A model generated the notes under the pieces. The model was not told the DNA's origin and did no database searches. It worked only from the letters and a program-made list of their open reading frames with translations. From Prunus persica (Eukaryota > Streptophyta > Magnoliopsida > Rosales > Rosaceae): a DNA stretch of 64,000 nt. Below, in pieces: positions 35,003 to 48,077 of this stretch (the first letter of the stretch is position 1; every line of letters begins with the position of its first letter). Location of the stretch: positions 8,949,020 to 9,013,019 of the forward strand of contig NC_034014.1 of assembly GCF_000346465.2 (NCBI RefSeq). Direction: 5' to 3'. The translations under genes and the position numbers were made by a program.

Positions 35003-35722
35003 CTCTCCCTCTTCTCTCTGTCTGCGTTTCAAGGTATAAAAATTAGTTAAGAGGAGACTGGAATATGGACTTTGAATTTTCTACATGAACATGGGTTTTG
35101 GGCCCAATAGCATTCTCGTCTACTCGAGCCCATTTCATTGAATGTTATTTTAATAAGGATCTCCCTAAGAGCATTTCCACCAGTTGCCTCTTGTCATGGC
35201 AAGATTAGCCCTAGGGCAGGCACTATTTACGTGAATAGTGCCTGCCCTAGCCCCCTCTAGCAAAATGTGTTTCCAGCAGTTGGGGCTTGCCATGGCAAAT
35301 ACTATTCATTTTTTTGTTTTTTTCACAACTTTGTTTACTTAAACAATTAATTTGGATAATATTTTCGGATAAGATTTTTGGGTTCCTACGTGTCAATACT
35401 ATTCATATCGGATAAGATTTTCGGTTTCAAATTTCAGATAAATTTCAAATTTTAGATACATTTCAAAATTCAAATTTCAGATAAATTCAAAATGTCAAAT
35501 TTCAGATACATTTCGAAATTCAAATTTCAGATAAATTTGAATTTTGAAATTTCATTTGAATTTCAAATTTCAGATAAGATTTTCACCATCTAAGATTGCG
35601 CCGCGTGTCATATCTATCTGTGTACATTTTTCTATAAAATCAGAGGTTCAGCTCATACCTCCCACACCAGTTCTTCTCTACATTTCCATTTCTCAAATTT
35701 TAGATTTCATTCTCCATTCTCA

Positions 35723-37099
35723 ATGGCAGACATGGAAGAGGTTTTGGAGAGGCAAGAGCGAGAAACTAGAGAAAGAATGCGTAGACGAGCTTCAAGCAAA
35801 AAGGCGCAGAGAGAACTAGATGAGCAACTTGGCATAGCAGTTGCTTTGCTGGAGGAAGAAAAGCAGGCTCGCCGTGGTTCACGAGAAGGCCGTCGCCCAA
35901 ATGTGAACATACATAGACATTCCCAGGGTAAGAATCTTATGGAAGATTATTTTATCCCACAATATCTGTACTCTGATGTTCATTTTCGAGGGAGATATAG
36001 AATGCAACCTCATTTGTTCAATAAAATCATGCATGATATTTGCAATTATGATGAATATTTTGTCCAAAAGAGAAATTGTGCTGGAAATTTGGGACTTCTT
36101 CCAGAGCAGAAGTTCACAGCTGTGATACGAATGTTGGCGTATGGGTCATCTGCTGATCAGGTGGATGAGATTGCTCGGATGGGGAAGTCCACTGTTTTGG
36201 AGAGCTTGGTGCGATTTTGTGATGCAGTGGAAACTCTGTATACCAGAGACTACCTCTGCAGACCTACGCCCAGGGACCTGCAAAGGCTTCTCCAAAAAGC
36301 TGAGTCTCGAGGATTCCCTGGCATGATTAGTAGCATTGACTGCATGCACTGGCAGTGGAAAAATTGTCCAACTGCTTGGCAAGGGGACTACGGAAATAGA
36401 AAAGGGCAGAAAAGTATCATCCTGGAAGCAGTTGCTGGTTTTGATACATGGGTTTGGCATGCCTTCTTCGGAGTTGCCGGATCTCAAAACGATTTGAATG
36501 TCCTAGGTCAATCCCCGGTGTTCAATGATGTTTTGAGAGGTGAAGCCTCAAATATCACATATGAAATTAACAATACTATCTACCAGACCGAGTATTATCT
36601 AGCTGATGGCTTATACCCGAGGTGGATAACATTTGTGAAAACAATTCCACATCCCCGATCCCATGAGGAAAATTTTTTTGCTCGCTATCAAGAGGGGTAC
36701 AGAAAAGATGTTGAGAGGTGCTTTGGTATCCTTCAAACTCGGTGGGCTATTATCAGGGGCGCGGCACATCTATTTGACGAGGAGGTGCTTAGGAGTATAA
36801 TGATGACTTGTATCATCCTCCATAACATGATTGTGGAAGATGAATATGATTACGATGCTGATGACGTGTATGAACCAAATCCCATGGACACGGCCCTAAC
36901 ACGAATTTATGAAAAACCAGTGGGGCCAAATGGAGAAGCAGTGCAGCATGAACCGTTGGTTAGAGACGGTAGTTTCATGCCCCGTATGATTGATCGCTAC
37001 ACGGAGATGCAATCGTCGTATATTCATGAACACCGTCAAGTTCACTTGATGGAGCATTTATGGGCGGTGAAAGGCAATGAAGGAAATGAAGGTGAATAA
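35723..37099 (+). CDS. Harbinger transposase (HARBI1-like DDE nuclease)
   Basis: A single-exon 458-residue ORF without breaks. The N-terminus is a charged Arg/Glu-rich helix (LERQERETRERMRRRA), then a helix-turn-helix-like region (YGSSADQVDEIARMGKSTVLE). The DDE core follows, with Asp in SIDCMHWQWKNC (about residue 206), Asp in GSQNDLNVLG (about 256) and Glu in KDVERCFGILQTRW (about 329). HARBI1-type proteins cut at element ends and insert at TWA sites, and need a Myb-like partner for DNA binding and nuclear import. Full length and intact catalytic residues suggest recent activity. Its partner gene downstream, convergent, is broken. Confidence 0.95.
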   Translation: MADMEEVLERQERETRERMRRRASSKKAQRELDEQLGIAVALLEEEKQARRGSREGRRPNVNIHRHSQGKNLMEDYFIPQYLYSDVHFRGRYRMQPHLFNKIMHDICNYDEYFVQKRNCAGNLGLLPEQKFTAVIRMLAYGSSADQVDEIARMGKSTVLESLVRFCDAVETLYTRDYLCRPTPRDLQRLLQKAESRGFPGMISSIDCMHWQWKNCPTAWQGDYGNRKGQKSIILEAVAGFDTWVWHAFFGVAGSQNDLNVLGQSPVFNDVLRGEASNITYEINNTIYQTEYYLADGLYPRWITFVKTIPHPRSHEENFFARYQEGYRKDVERCFGILQTRWAIIRGAAHLFDEEVLRSIMMTCIILHNMIVEDEYDYDADDVYEPNPMDTALTRIYEKPVGPNGEAVQHEPLVRDGSFMPRMIDRYTEMQSSYIHEHRQVHLMEHLWAVKGNEGNEGE

Positions 37100-37119
37100 A
37101 GTGAAGTGAAGAAGTTGTT

Positions 37120-37500
37120 TTTATTTTATTATGTTTATGTTGTATGTTGTTTATTTTTTGTTGTGAGTGGGTTGTTTATGTTTTATGCTTTGGTTGTGGG
37201 TTGTTTATGTTATATGCTTTGGTTGTGGGTTGTTTATTTTTTATACTTTGGTTGTGGTTTGTTTTTTATGTATGGAATGTTTTGAATAAAAAGGATTTTT
37301 GTTGAATATTTTCTTTATTGACTAAAAGAAAAGCAATACAACTAATAATAAAATAAAATACATGAATTAAACAAAACAAAAAATACAATGAAATGAAAGG
37401 GACATGAATTAAAGAAAACAAAAAATACAATGAAATCAAAGGTACATGAATTAAAGAAAACAAAAAATACAATGAAATCAAAGGCAAGTAAACTAAGACA
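37120..37500. repeat. Short tandem repeats between convergent Harbinger genes
   Basis: Units of about 32 bp (tatgctttggttgtgggttg type) repeat at 37,150-37,260. Units of about 42 bp (aattaaagaaaacaaaaaat type) repeat three times at 37,365-37,480. Confidence 0.75.
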
Positions 37501-37520
37501 TGAAAGGCAAACAAACTATT

Positions 37521-38624
37521 TTAATGGTTTCCATCATTTAACCAATCCGTGTTGCTAGGTCCATCGTCACGAAAAAGTCTTCGTCTCATAATATCCCTTC
37601 GTTCTAGCTTCCAATATTGTTTTGTTTCAGGGGACATATGGCTTGTATCCATGGCCATGGTTTCCCGTTTTTTTTTTTTCAATGTTTTGTTCGCGTACAT
37701 ACTCCCTTTCTTTGCGTACATACTCCCTTTCTTTTGCATATTCTACTTGAATAGCCATATCGTGCTCTTGTTGTTTCAAGTCCATTTCAATTCTCATGGC
37801 TTGGTGCTTTGAAAGTTCCTCCAAAAATTGAGATGCATTCTTGCTAGAATTACTCCCTCTCTTCGCCTTCGCCGCCTTCCTCCCAATAGGCCTTGGCTCA
37901 TTTTCAATGGGTGAGTCTAGATTCATCGGGGAATCCATAGGTGAATTCGATGCCGGCGTCTCATGAAGTGGAGTCTCGTTCAAGACTACCGTCGGACCGG
38001 TTGGAATAATTTGGAATCTCTTACAAGTCTTCACCACCTCCCAACAATGGGTATGGTTGAAACTTTTTTTCCCTTGGCCAGTAACACCAAACCACATTTG
38101 TGCTTGTATAATCTATAAAAAAAAATGAAATGGAAATGCAAGAGAATTTTTAGAATATTGGCAATGCAACATGTAAAAAAAAAACTAATGGAAATTAAAG
38201 AAATAAAAAAAAATGCAACATGTATTAAAAAAAACTAGAGACATATTAACAAAATATATAAATTGCAAGAAACATTTAAATAAAAATTAATATGACATAG
38301 AAATTAATAGAAGAAAAATGACAAATAATTTAACTCACTGCTAAGATTTTCTCCGCTTCGATGGTTGTCAATCGCTTTTGCTAAGGCATTTCTCCATTTC
38401 CCCAACTCTTTATTAAGAACTTTCCACCTACTGGATAATGCCATTTCTGTACGTGTAGAACCAATTGCCCTTTCACAAAATGCTTGATGAATTTTTTTCC
38501 ACATATGAAAAAATTTAATCTCATTGCCCGTTACGGGACAATGACTAACTTAGACCCAAGCCTCACACAAGCTAACATCTTCCATCATGCTCCATGCCCC
38601 TCCATTTTCATTAGAAGAGCCCAT
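37521..38624 (-). pseudogene. Harbinger Myb-like partner protein, broken
   Basis: Two exons correspond to the SANT/Myb-like ORF that accompanies plant Harbinger transposases: about 38624-38340 and 38112-37521. Exon 1 has GGAWSMMEDVSLCEAW and then TAA at 38550-38552 (codon 25), where the relative in element 3 has CAA. Its donor reads GAG-ttaaat instead of GAG-gtaagt. Exon 2 (MWFGVTGQGKKSFNHTHCWE, then PIGRKAAKAK and a coiled Glu/Lys region) shifts frame at a T-run near 37,666-37,680; the other frame continues DTSHMSPETKQYWK to its stop. These features make it non-functional. Confidence 0.8.
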
Positions 38625-39180
38625 AATATGCTAGAAAAAAATTACAACTTCAAAGTGAAAAAATATTGAATAGAAAGTCAATAAAATTTGAGGAGAAAGT
38701 GAACAATAGTAGAAGGAGAAGAAAATATATGAGGATTTGGTGTTAAAAGTGAAGAGTATTGGTTGGTATTTATACACAAAAAATTCTGTAATTTTTGTGT
38801 ATTTTTTAAAAAAAAATTCGATTTTTTTTCAATTTTTTTTGGCAGAAAAATTGGCTGCCGTTGGATTGAAGAAAAAATTCCAATCGGAGCAACCAGAGGC
38901 CGCCACGTGTCAAGGAGCCGTTGGCGGCCACTATAGCGTTGATTTGAAATTTTTTTTAACGTTGGCGCGTGCAATCTCCAGGGCTGACGCCAGCATGGCG
39001 TCAGCTATTTTGTCCCAGACCTCGGGCCTGAGCTCGGGCCGAATTCACCTTCGGGCCTGCCCATTTTGGTGGCCCCCACTCTCGCCCGGGCTGAACATTT
39101 GCTGCTGGACTTTGTTTTTGGCCCCAAACCCCCCCCCCCCCCCCAGCCCGAGTCCACCAGCACTGCTGGACTTGCTCTAA

Positions 39181-40196
39181 GAGCATTTTCAGCAGTTAGC
39201 CCCTTGCCATGGCAAAGGGAGCTCCAGGGCAGCCACTAGCCCCCCAGCAAAATGTGTTTCCAACAATTGCCCTTTGCCATGGCAAATACTATTCATTTTT
39301 TTATTTTTTTCACAACTTTGTTTACTTAAACAATTAATTTGTATAATATTTTCGGATAAGATTTTATTTTATTAGTTGTATTTTATTTTATTATTTGTAT
39401 TGGTTGGTATTTATAGAAAAAAAAAATGTATGAGGATTTGGTGTTAAAAATATTGACTAAGTATGAAAAATGATTTTTTTGGAATAATCATTTTCTCAAG
39501 ATAATTTTTGGCGGCTTTTATTCCTTACACATCAAATAAGAAAACTTGATTTTATGGGATTTTAGTATGAAGTATATATTGACTTAATGAGCCATCATTT
39601 TTAGCCTAAATCGTATTTTGCACTAAAATCGGTTTTTTATATTTTGATTTGGTGGGAATTTAATTTTCTAGTATTTTTATTTGAATTCAAATAGGGGGTA
39701 CTTCCTTATTTACATTGTAAACTTAAGTAAATGGAGTTGTCCTTTTACTTTCATTTATTTTTATATTACTCCATTTACTTAAATGTTGAAAATGAAAATA
39801 AGGTATAGAGAAAAAGAAAAAAAAAATCAGTAATTTTTTGGTATTTTTTAAATTTTTTTTTCATTTTTTTATTGCACAAAAATTGGCTGCCGTTGGATTA
39901 CTAGAAAAAATATGATCGGAGACCCAGCGCTCGCCACATGGACTAGGGCACTGTAGAGGCGTGTTCAATTTTTTTTTTTTACTGTTGGCTCATGCATTGC
40001 ACACGCCAACGTTAAAAAAATTTTGAGAGCCTGCTCTGACGTCACGACGACGTCAGCTGGAGCTCAAGCCAACCTTCCCCTAGGGCCAGCCCAGTTCGCT
40101 GGGCCCTACTCCTTGCCCTGGCAGAATTTTGTTGCTGGAAACACCATTTTTGGTTCCCCCCTAGCCCTCCCATTGGGCCCCTTGCTGGAAATGCTC
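39181..40196 (+). mobile_element. Harbinger element 2, non-autonomous derivative
   Basis: About 1.0 kb begins gagcattttcagcagtt and ends ...ccttgctggaaatgctc, with TAA on both sides (39178-39180 shared with element 1, and 40197-40199). Its left about 240 bp and right about 330 bp match the ends of element 1. The coding middle is missing and replaced by about 350 bp of other sequence that also occurs at 43.4-43.7 kb. No gene remains. Confidence 0.85.
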
Positions 40197-40199
40197 TAA

Positions 40200-40878
40200 T
40201 AAGGGGATTTAAATGAGCAAGAATTTTATAGTGAGGTCGTGTATGTATTACTTTTAGGTAATGTCCTAATTTTTAATTGTTAAATTAAATTGGTTAATCT
40301 GATTCATAATTTTTGTCATTATATTTTTAATCGATCAATTTTGTCCTCCACACATATGAGGTATTTGAAATCCTCAATTTTGGTCCTTAAGTTTGTTGAT
40401 ATAAAGCGCAACATGAATTGCATAATAAATAAATAAATTTTTAAAAAATGCTTTACAAAAAAAATTCAAAAAATTAATTTAAAAGCAAAAAAAATCCAAA
40501 CCCCAATATAAATACTGAAAACAGAAATGGGACAATGGAAAGAAAGCTGCAAGACAACGGCATAATGGAGGAATGAAAACTCTTACCACAAGTAGCAAAA
40601 TAGGAGGAAGGCACAATATCTCCTTAAACTTCTCTTTGTAAGAAAACTAATCATAATAGGATTCGAAGAAAAGAAATTAACCATGATCACTCTTTTAATG
40701 TAAAGAAATTAACAATGATCACTCTTTTAATGTAATTTTCCTTCTGATCGAAAAAGGAAAAAAAGAAGTTAACAATGATTACATTGCATCAAACAAGTTT
40801 GAAGTATTGATAGCTAGCTAGGTATTACTTTAAGCCTTTCCTACACATTCTTTTCTTGTATAAATCTTGTCTCTATAA
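40200..40878. other. Intergenic, 3' of the response regulator
   Basis: AT-rich with no ORF of interest. Two near copies of tgatcactcttttaatgtaa lie at about 40,685-40,735. Confidence 0.6.
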
Positions 40879-42282
<1,404 letters not shown>

Positions 42283-43179
42283 TCTCAATTAAATCTCTCG
42301 AAGTCCAGACAAATTAAGCCACGAAATAACAAACACAGCCCTTCGCTGAATATATAACCAAACAAGGCATACAAAATCAGGGAAAAATCAGAGAAAGATC
42401 AAATTGTCACAGATATTTTGTCATGTTTTTAGGTGTTTGTTGTGATATATATATATTATATAATATGATATGATATAATGTGTGTTTTTACATGAACATC
42501 TCCGGAAGGAAAAATATAGGGCCTCCTTTCAGATTCACTGCTTATTAGAGATTTTGATAATCCACTCCAGCTCATCAAGATTTCATGTTCGTCTAATTCA
42601 TTAATAAATCGTAAACTTCTTGGATTATGTATCCTTAATTGTATCATCATATATACTAAGCACAGAAAGCGATCGTGATTAATTCCTAGTACGCAGATCA
42701 ATAAAAATCTACAAGATACTGAAATATATAGTATCTCATAAATCCTAGTATCCCACGAGCCAGGAAATACCAAAATTAGAGGGCAAGCAAGGGAAAAAAT
42801 CGGCCAACAAAAAAAAAAAAAGGAGAAAAGAAAAAGCAATTTGTAACTATGTACGTTCTATTTAATCAAATAAAGCACATGAAAATTAGGCAGTCTTTTA
42901 AGAACAATTGGCTGGTACAAACACACAAATTAGGTATGTGCTATTGCATTTTACATGTACTAAACTCTGATTTTTTTACCATTGACAAATAAAACTGATT
43001 TTTTACCATTTTATTAGGAAAATATTTAATAAAAAAAGGTTATCATATACCTGATGGCTACGGGGGAACTACCCTTGGGCAGGGCTCCCAAGGCAAAATT
43101 TTGAAATTGTATTTTAATTATACCACATAAGCACTACCAAAAAAAAAAAATGTGGCGAATGTCACCAAATAATGGTGAT
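42283..43179. other. Upstream region of the response regulator
   Basis: AT-rich promoter-side DNA with a TA-rich run at 42,447-42,480. No gene is supported. Confidence 0.6.
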
Positions 43180-43288
43180 CAAGGACGGATCTATTACTAG
43201 GCTGGAGTGGGTTCCAGTCTAGGGGAAGATTTTTAAATATTAAATATAATTAAGTTTATTCCTACTCCAATAAATATTATTCCACTAC

Positions 43289-43862
43289 CACTAGCGAACC
43301 TGTTAAGGGGCAAGGAGGTGCTGCACCTCCTCTTACCAGAAAAACCATTGTACGTGCTTGAAATTGCCCTTTTACTCAGCTGGTGGTGGTGTACAGATTA
43401 CCTTACTTTCATTTATTTTTATATTACTCAATTTACTTAAGTTTACAATGTAAATAAGGAAGTACCCCCCATTTGGATTCAAATAAAAATACTAGAAAAT
43501 TAAATTCCCCCCAAATTAAAATTTAAAAAATCAATTTTAGGGAAAAATACGATTTAGGCTAAAAATGATAGCTCATTAAGTCAATATATACTTCATAATA
43601 AAATCCCATAAAATCAAGTTTTCTTATTTGATGTGTAAGGAATAAAAGCCGCCAAAAATTATCTTGAGAAAATGATTATTTTGAAAAACTATTTTTCATA
43701 CTTAGTCAATATTTTTACATAGAACAATTTTTCATGTATGATATGAATGCATGAAGGGACCTAAGATCAATCTAGGTAAAAAGCCTTAGATGTTCAATCC
43801 ACAAAGAGTTTTTAACCTTTCAAAATTGCACATCTGCTAAAAAATTTCTAGGTCCGCCAGTG
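43289..43862 (+). mobile_element. Nested hAT MITE (inner)
   Basis: 574 bp with inverted ends cactagcgaacct and (reversed) cactggcggacct and a perfect 8-bp duplication tccactac (43281-43288, 43863-43870). It has no coding capacity. Its interior (about 43,400-43,735) is the inverted homologue of 39,440-39,710 in Harbinger element 2. Confidence 0.85.
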
Positions 43863-44402
43863 TCCACTACACCAAATAAATATAATAAACTAATAATAGC
43901 CCAATTTAAGTAAAGTAAATAATAGCTTTATTTAAAATAAGCCCATTCCTAAAGCATATAAGAAATAATAAACATCAATCCAAACCTATATAAATTTGAT
44001 TAGAAGTAGAACTCACGCTAAGGCTCTACCAACATTTTTTTATTTTTTATTTTCTTGTAAGGCTCTACCAACTTGACCTATTCTAATCGTACTGATATTG
44101 GACTACACCCACAGAGAGCAACACCCAAAACGCCATATTTGAACCTTGAGAGCCTAGAGGAAATAGCTCTTCTCCTCTTAAAAATGGTACCAACCTATCT
44201 TCAGTGGGTTCTTCAATGTTGGAAAGTTTTTCTCTTTTTTTTTTATATTTAATTTCCAATTTTATTGTTGTTGTTAAGTTTTTATGATTTGGGGTTTGGG
44301 TGAATTTTTTTGGAGATTGTTGATATATGTTTTATTTTTGCAACTTGAATTATTAATTAGCATATATAATTTTTGGTGTCTGGTATTTCTTGTTAGGATA
44401 TC

Positions 44403-44585
44403 ATGTCACGTGATGATAATAGATTGGCAAAGAGAGGAAAAATTATTTATTCATTCTTCAAAAAAAGTGGTAACGATAATAAGGATACACCTTCTGCATC
44501 TAATGTTGATACTTCAATTTTTGAGAAACTTTCTGAACTTGGATCTCACGTAGTTCAACCTAAAGAGTTTGATATTGTAATGTGA
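44403..44585 (+). pseudogene. TTF-type hAT transposase, N-terminal remnant
   Basis: The ORF has a basic start and the KGxxxxSFFKK-like motif common at the N-terminus of TTF-type zinc-finger transposases. The zinc finger and catalytic regions are absent. Confidence 0.5.
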
Positions 44586-45438
44586 CTTTGTTTGATCTAT
44601 AAAATTTTATTTACATTTTTGTTTCATGAGAAGAAAAAAAACTAATAATATATCTCCTTTGAGGGAAAAAAAATTTATTTAGCCTAGCCCTATAAAAATT
44701 CATGGATCCGCCATTGATGGTGACTGTTGCCATTTTATTTTTAGTGGAGTCATGACCGTGGGATTTGGCATAATGAGCCACTGCGTGGTTTGTTTAAGAG
44801 CAACTCCACCCATTTGCCCTTAGCCATGGCAAGGGTGGAGCTAGGGCAGCCACTATTCACGTGAATAGTGGTTGCCCTTGCAAATAGTAATTTGTGTTTC
44901 CACCCGTTGCCCTAGCTAAGGGCAATTACTATTCATTTTTTTATTTTTTCCTCATATTTTTTAATAAAAATAATTAATTTGGGTAATATTTTCATATAAG
45001 ATTTTCGGGTTCCTACGTGTCAAGACTATTCATAATCAGATAAAATTTCCGGATATGATTTTTGGATTCAAATTTCGGATGAATTTCAAAGTTCAAATTT
45101 CAGATAAATTTTTGGGTTCAAATTTCGAATGAATTTGGGTTCAAATTTCGAATGAATTTGGGTTCAAATTTCAGATAAATTTGGGTTCAAATTTCAGATA
45201 AATTTGGGTTCAAATTTCGGATGAATTTCAAAATTCAAATTTCATACAAATTAGGGTTCAAATTTCGGATGAATTTCAAATTTCAAATAAGATTTTCATT
45301 CAATAAAATCAAGCCACGTGGCATGTCTATCTTGCCAAAATTTTCTATAAAACCAGAGTCTTAGCTCATACATCTCACACCACATCTTTCTATATTTTCA
45401 TTTCTCAGAGTTTAGAATTCATACTTCATTCATTCTGA

Positions 45439-46389
45439 ATGGAAGAATTTAGGAGATGCTTGGAGAGGCAAGAGAGAGAAACAAGAGAGAGAAACCGTAG
45501 AGCAGATGAAGTCAATGAGTTGCAGAGACAAGTCGATGAGCAAGTTCTCATAGCAGTGGCTTTGCAAGAAGAAGAGAACCAAGGTCGCCGCCATGGTTCA
45601 CAAGTCAGCCGCCGCCGGAATGTGGAAAGACATAGGCATTCTCGGGGTAAGAATCTTTTGAAAGATTATTTTATCCCAACTTCTTTGTACTCTGATGTTG
45701 ATTTTCGAAGGCGATTTAGAATGCAACCTCATTTGTTCAATAAAGTCATGCATGATATTTGCAATTATGATGCATACTTTGTTCAAAAGTGTGATGCTGC
45801 TGGGGTTTTTGGGCTTCTTCCGGAGCAAAAGCTTACAGCTGTTATACGAATGTTGGCATATGGAGCATCTGCTGATCAGGTGGATGAGATTGCCCGGATG
45901 GGGAAGTCCACTACGTTGGAGGCTTTGGTAAGATTTTGTCAAGCAGTTGAAACTCTGTATACTAGGGACTACTTGCGTAGACCTACTCCCAGGGACCTCC
46001 AACGGCTTCTACAAAAAGTCGAAGCTCGAGGATTTCCAGGAATGATTGGTAGCATCGACTGCATGCACTGGCAATGGAAGAATTGCCAAACTGCCTGGCA
46101 AGGTGATTATGGAAATAGAAAAGGCCAAAAAAGTATCATCCTTGAAGCCGTTGCTGGCTTCGACACATGGGTTTGGCATGCCTTCTTTGGAGTTGCAGGA
46201 TCCCAAAATGATCTCAACGTGCTTGGTCAATCCCCGGTCTTCAACGATGTATTGAGAGGCCAGGGCCCCAATATCACCTATCAAGTCAATAATACAGTGT
46301 ACCAGACGGGGTATTATCTACCTGACGGCATCTACCCGAGGTGGACCACTTTTGTCAAATCTATTCCGAATCCCCGATCCCAGAAGTAA
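45439..46389 (+). pseudogene. Harbinger transposase, truncated
   Basis: 316 codons closely follow the element 1 transposase through both catalytic Asp motifs (SIDCMHWQWKNC and GSQNDLNVLG). The frame then ends with TAA at 46387-46389 just after NPRSQK. The Glu-bearing motif KDVERCFGIL is still visible downstream of the stop (about 46,420-46,450). The remaining about 100 residues are deleted. It is presumed inactive. Confidence 0.88.
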
Positions 46390-46399
46390 AAATTATTTG

Positions 46400-47511
46400 C
46401 TACCTATCAAGAGGGATACAGGAAAGATGTCGAAAGGTGTTTTGGTATCCTTCCCAATCCGTCATGTCTATATCTTTTTTGCGCAAATACTCCCTTTCTC
46501 GTGCATACTCAGCTTGAAGGGTCAACTCGTTATCTTGGCGTTTTTGCTCTATTTCAATTCTTAGGCCATTTTGCCTTGTAATTTCCTCCAAAAACTTTGA
46601 ATTATGATTGCTTGAATTACCCACTTTCTTTGCCTTCGCGGCCTTTCGGCCAATGGGCCTCGGCTCCTTTTTCATGAGTGAGTCTTGACTCATAGGAGAA
46701 TCAAGAGGTGAATCCGGTGCCATTGAATCACGGAGTGGCGTCTCGTTTAATACAACGTCGGGACCCGTTGGAATAATTATGAAGCGTTTGCAATATTTGA
46801 CCACCTCCCAACATTCATGATGGGTGAAATTTTTTTTGCCACCCCCGGTTGCACCGAACCACATTTGTGCTTGTATAATCTATTTAACAAAAAAATGGAA
46901 ATGCAATAAATATTTAAAATATATTGGATATGCAATAATGAAAATGCAATTAACCTTACAAATAAATTAGAAGTGCAAGAAAATTAAGAAACAAGTGGAA
47001 ATGCAAGAAATATTAACAACATATTGAAAATGCAAGAAATATGAACAAAATATTTAAATTGCAAGAAATATTAACAAAATATTGATAATGCAAGAAATAT
47101 GAACAAAATATTTAAAATGCAAGAAATATTAACAAAATATTGAAAATGCAAGCAATATTAACAAAATATATATATATTAGGAGATTAAACTTAATAAAAC
47201 AAAAATTATAAAATACTTACCTCGTTAGTACGATTTTCCCCGCTTCTATAGTTGTCTATCGCTTTTGCTAGGGCAGCTCTCCATTTTCCCAACTCTTTAT
47301 TCAGGATTTTCCACCTACTGGATAATGCCATCTCCGTACGAGTAGACCCCGGAATTTTTTCACAAAATTCGGCATGAATTTTTTTCCACATATGAAAAAA
47401 TTTCATCTCATTGCCGGACACGGGACAATGACAAATTTGGAGCCAAGCCTCACACAAGGAAACATCTTCCATGGTGCTCCAAGCCCCTCCGGTTTCGATA
47501 GAATAAGCCAT
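46400..47511 (-). pseudogene. Harbinger Myb-like partner, C-terminally truncated
   Basis: Exon 1 (47511-47221) encodes GGAWSTMEDVSLCEAWLQIC and the SANT-like region, with the donor GAG-gtaagt. Exon 2 (46879-46400) has MWFGATGGGKKNFTHHECWE and PIGRKAAKAK and a coiled region, ending in an out-of-frame fusion after DIDMTDW. Exon 1 and most of exon 2 are open, so a DNA-binding fragment could still be made. The normal C-terminus is lost with the deletion. Confidence 0.75.
46900..47180. repeat. Degenerate tandem repeats in the Myb-like intron
   Basis: Units of about 35-55 bp built from aatgcaagaaatattaac and aaaatatt recur through the intron. Confidence 0.75.
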
Positions 47512-48077
47512 AAAAATATGAAATCAAAATGCTAGATGAAAAAGAAGAAAATGTTGAGTAAAAAGAGTGAATAATAGTAGAAGTATAATGAAATGTAAGA
47601 GTATTGGTGTTGAAAGTGAAGGGTATTGATAGGTATTTATAGAAAAAAAATATCAGAATTTTTTAGAATTTTTTTAAAAAATTTACGATTTTTTTTCATA
47701 TTTTTATTGCCCAAAAAAGCTTCAGTCGTTGGATTAATTTGGAGAAGCAGATCGGAAGGCTGGGGAGGCGACACGTGGCAGCGTACCGTTGGAGCTGGCG
47801 TCGCGCTGACGTCAGCGCGCGCTGGTTCAAATTTTTTTGCCGTTGGCGCGTGCATTGCGCCAACGGTAAAAAAATTTGAATTGCGCTCGCTGACGTCAGC
47901 GTGACGCGAGTGCTGACGTCAGCAACACGCGAGTTGGACCTGGGGCTGGTCTCGCCTTCGGGCTGGCCGAGTTGGTGGGTCCCACACCACCCCCGGGCCT
48001 GGGCTGTAGGCTGGAGCAACTTTTTTTTTTTTCCTGCCCTCGCCTCGGGCTGGGCTCCCTTGCTGGAGCTGCTCTAA

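Larger units (their letters stand above)
35169..39177 (+). mobile_element. PIF/Harbinger element 1
   Basis: A 4.0-kb DNA element has imperfect terminal inverted repeats (gagcatttccaccagttg and, reversed from the right end, gagcaagtccagcagtgc) and a TAA duplication (35166-35168 and 39178-39180), typical of PIF/Harbinger. It carries the two usual convergent genes: an intact DDE transposase and a broken Myb-like partner. Degenerate direct repeats (ttcaaatttcagataaat) fill 35,400-35,580. It lies about 165 bp upstream of the IPT2-like start codon. Confidence 0.9.
43180..44716 (+). mobile_element. hAT element, non-autonomous (outer)
   Basis: Termini caaggacggatctatt and (reversed right end) caatggcggatccatg form imperfect inverted repeats of hAT type. 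They are flanked by an 8-bp duplication atggtgat/atggtgac with one mismatch (43172-43179 and 44717-44724). A 60-residue ORF at 44403-44585 (SRDDNRLAKRGKIIYSFFKK) looks like the N-terminus of a TTF-type hAT transposase; the rest of the gene is missing. A second hAT element is nested inside. Confidence 0.75.
44798..48074 (+). mobile_element. PIF/Harbinger element 3, internally deleted
   Basis: 3.3 kb with ends gagcaactccaccc and (reversed) gagcagctccagcaagg, flanked by TAA (44795-44797 and 48075-48077). It has the same gene layout as element 1, but an internal deletion near 46,450 removes the tails of both convergent genes. Direct repeats (gggttcaaatttcagataaa) lie at 45,060-45,290. Confidence 0.88.

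Noticed and set aside
39129..39145. Poly-C run as a functional site
   Set aside because: Probably slippage or sequencing uncertainty in the GC-rich end of Harbinger element 1.
38737..39180. 147-codon ORF on the plus strand
   Set aside because: Covers the low-complexity right end of Harbinger element 1, including a C-run; no protein features.
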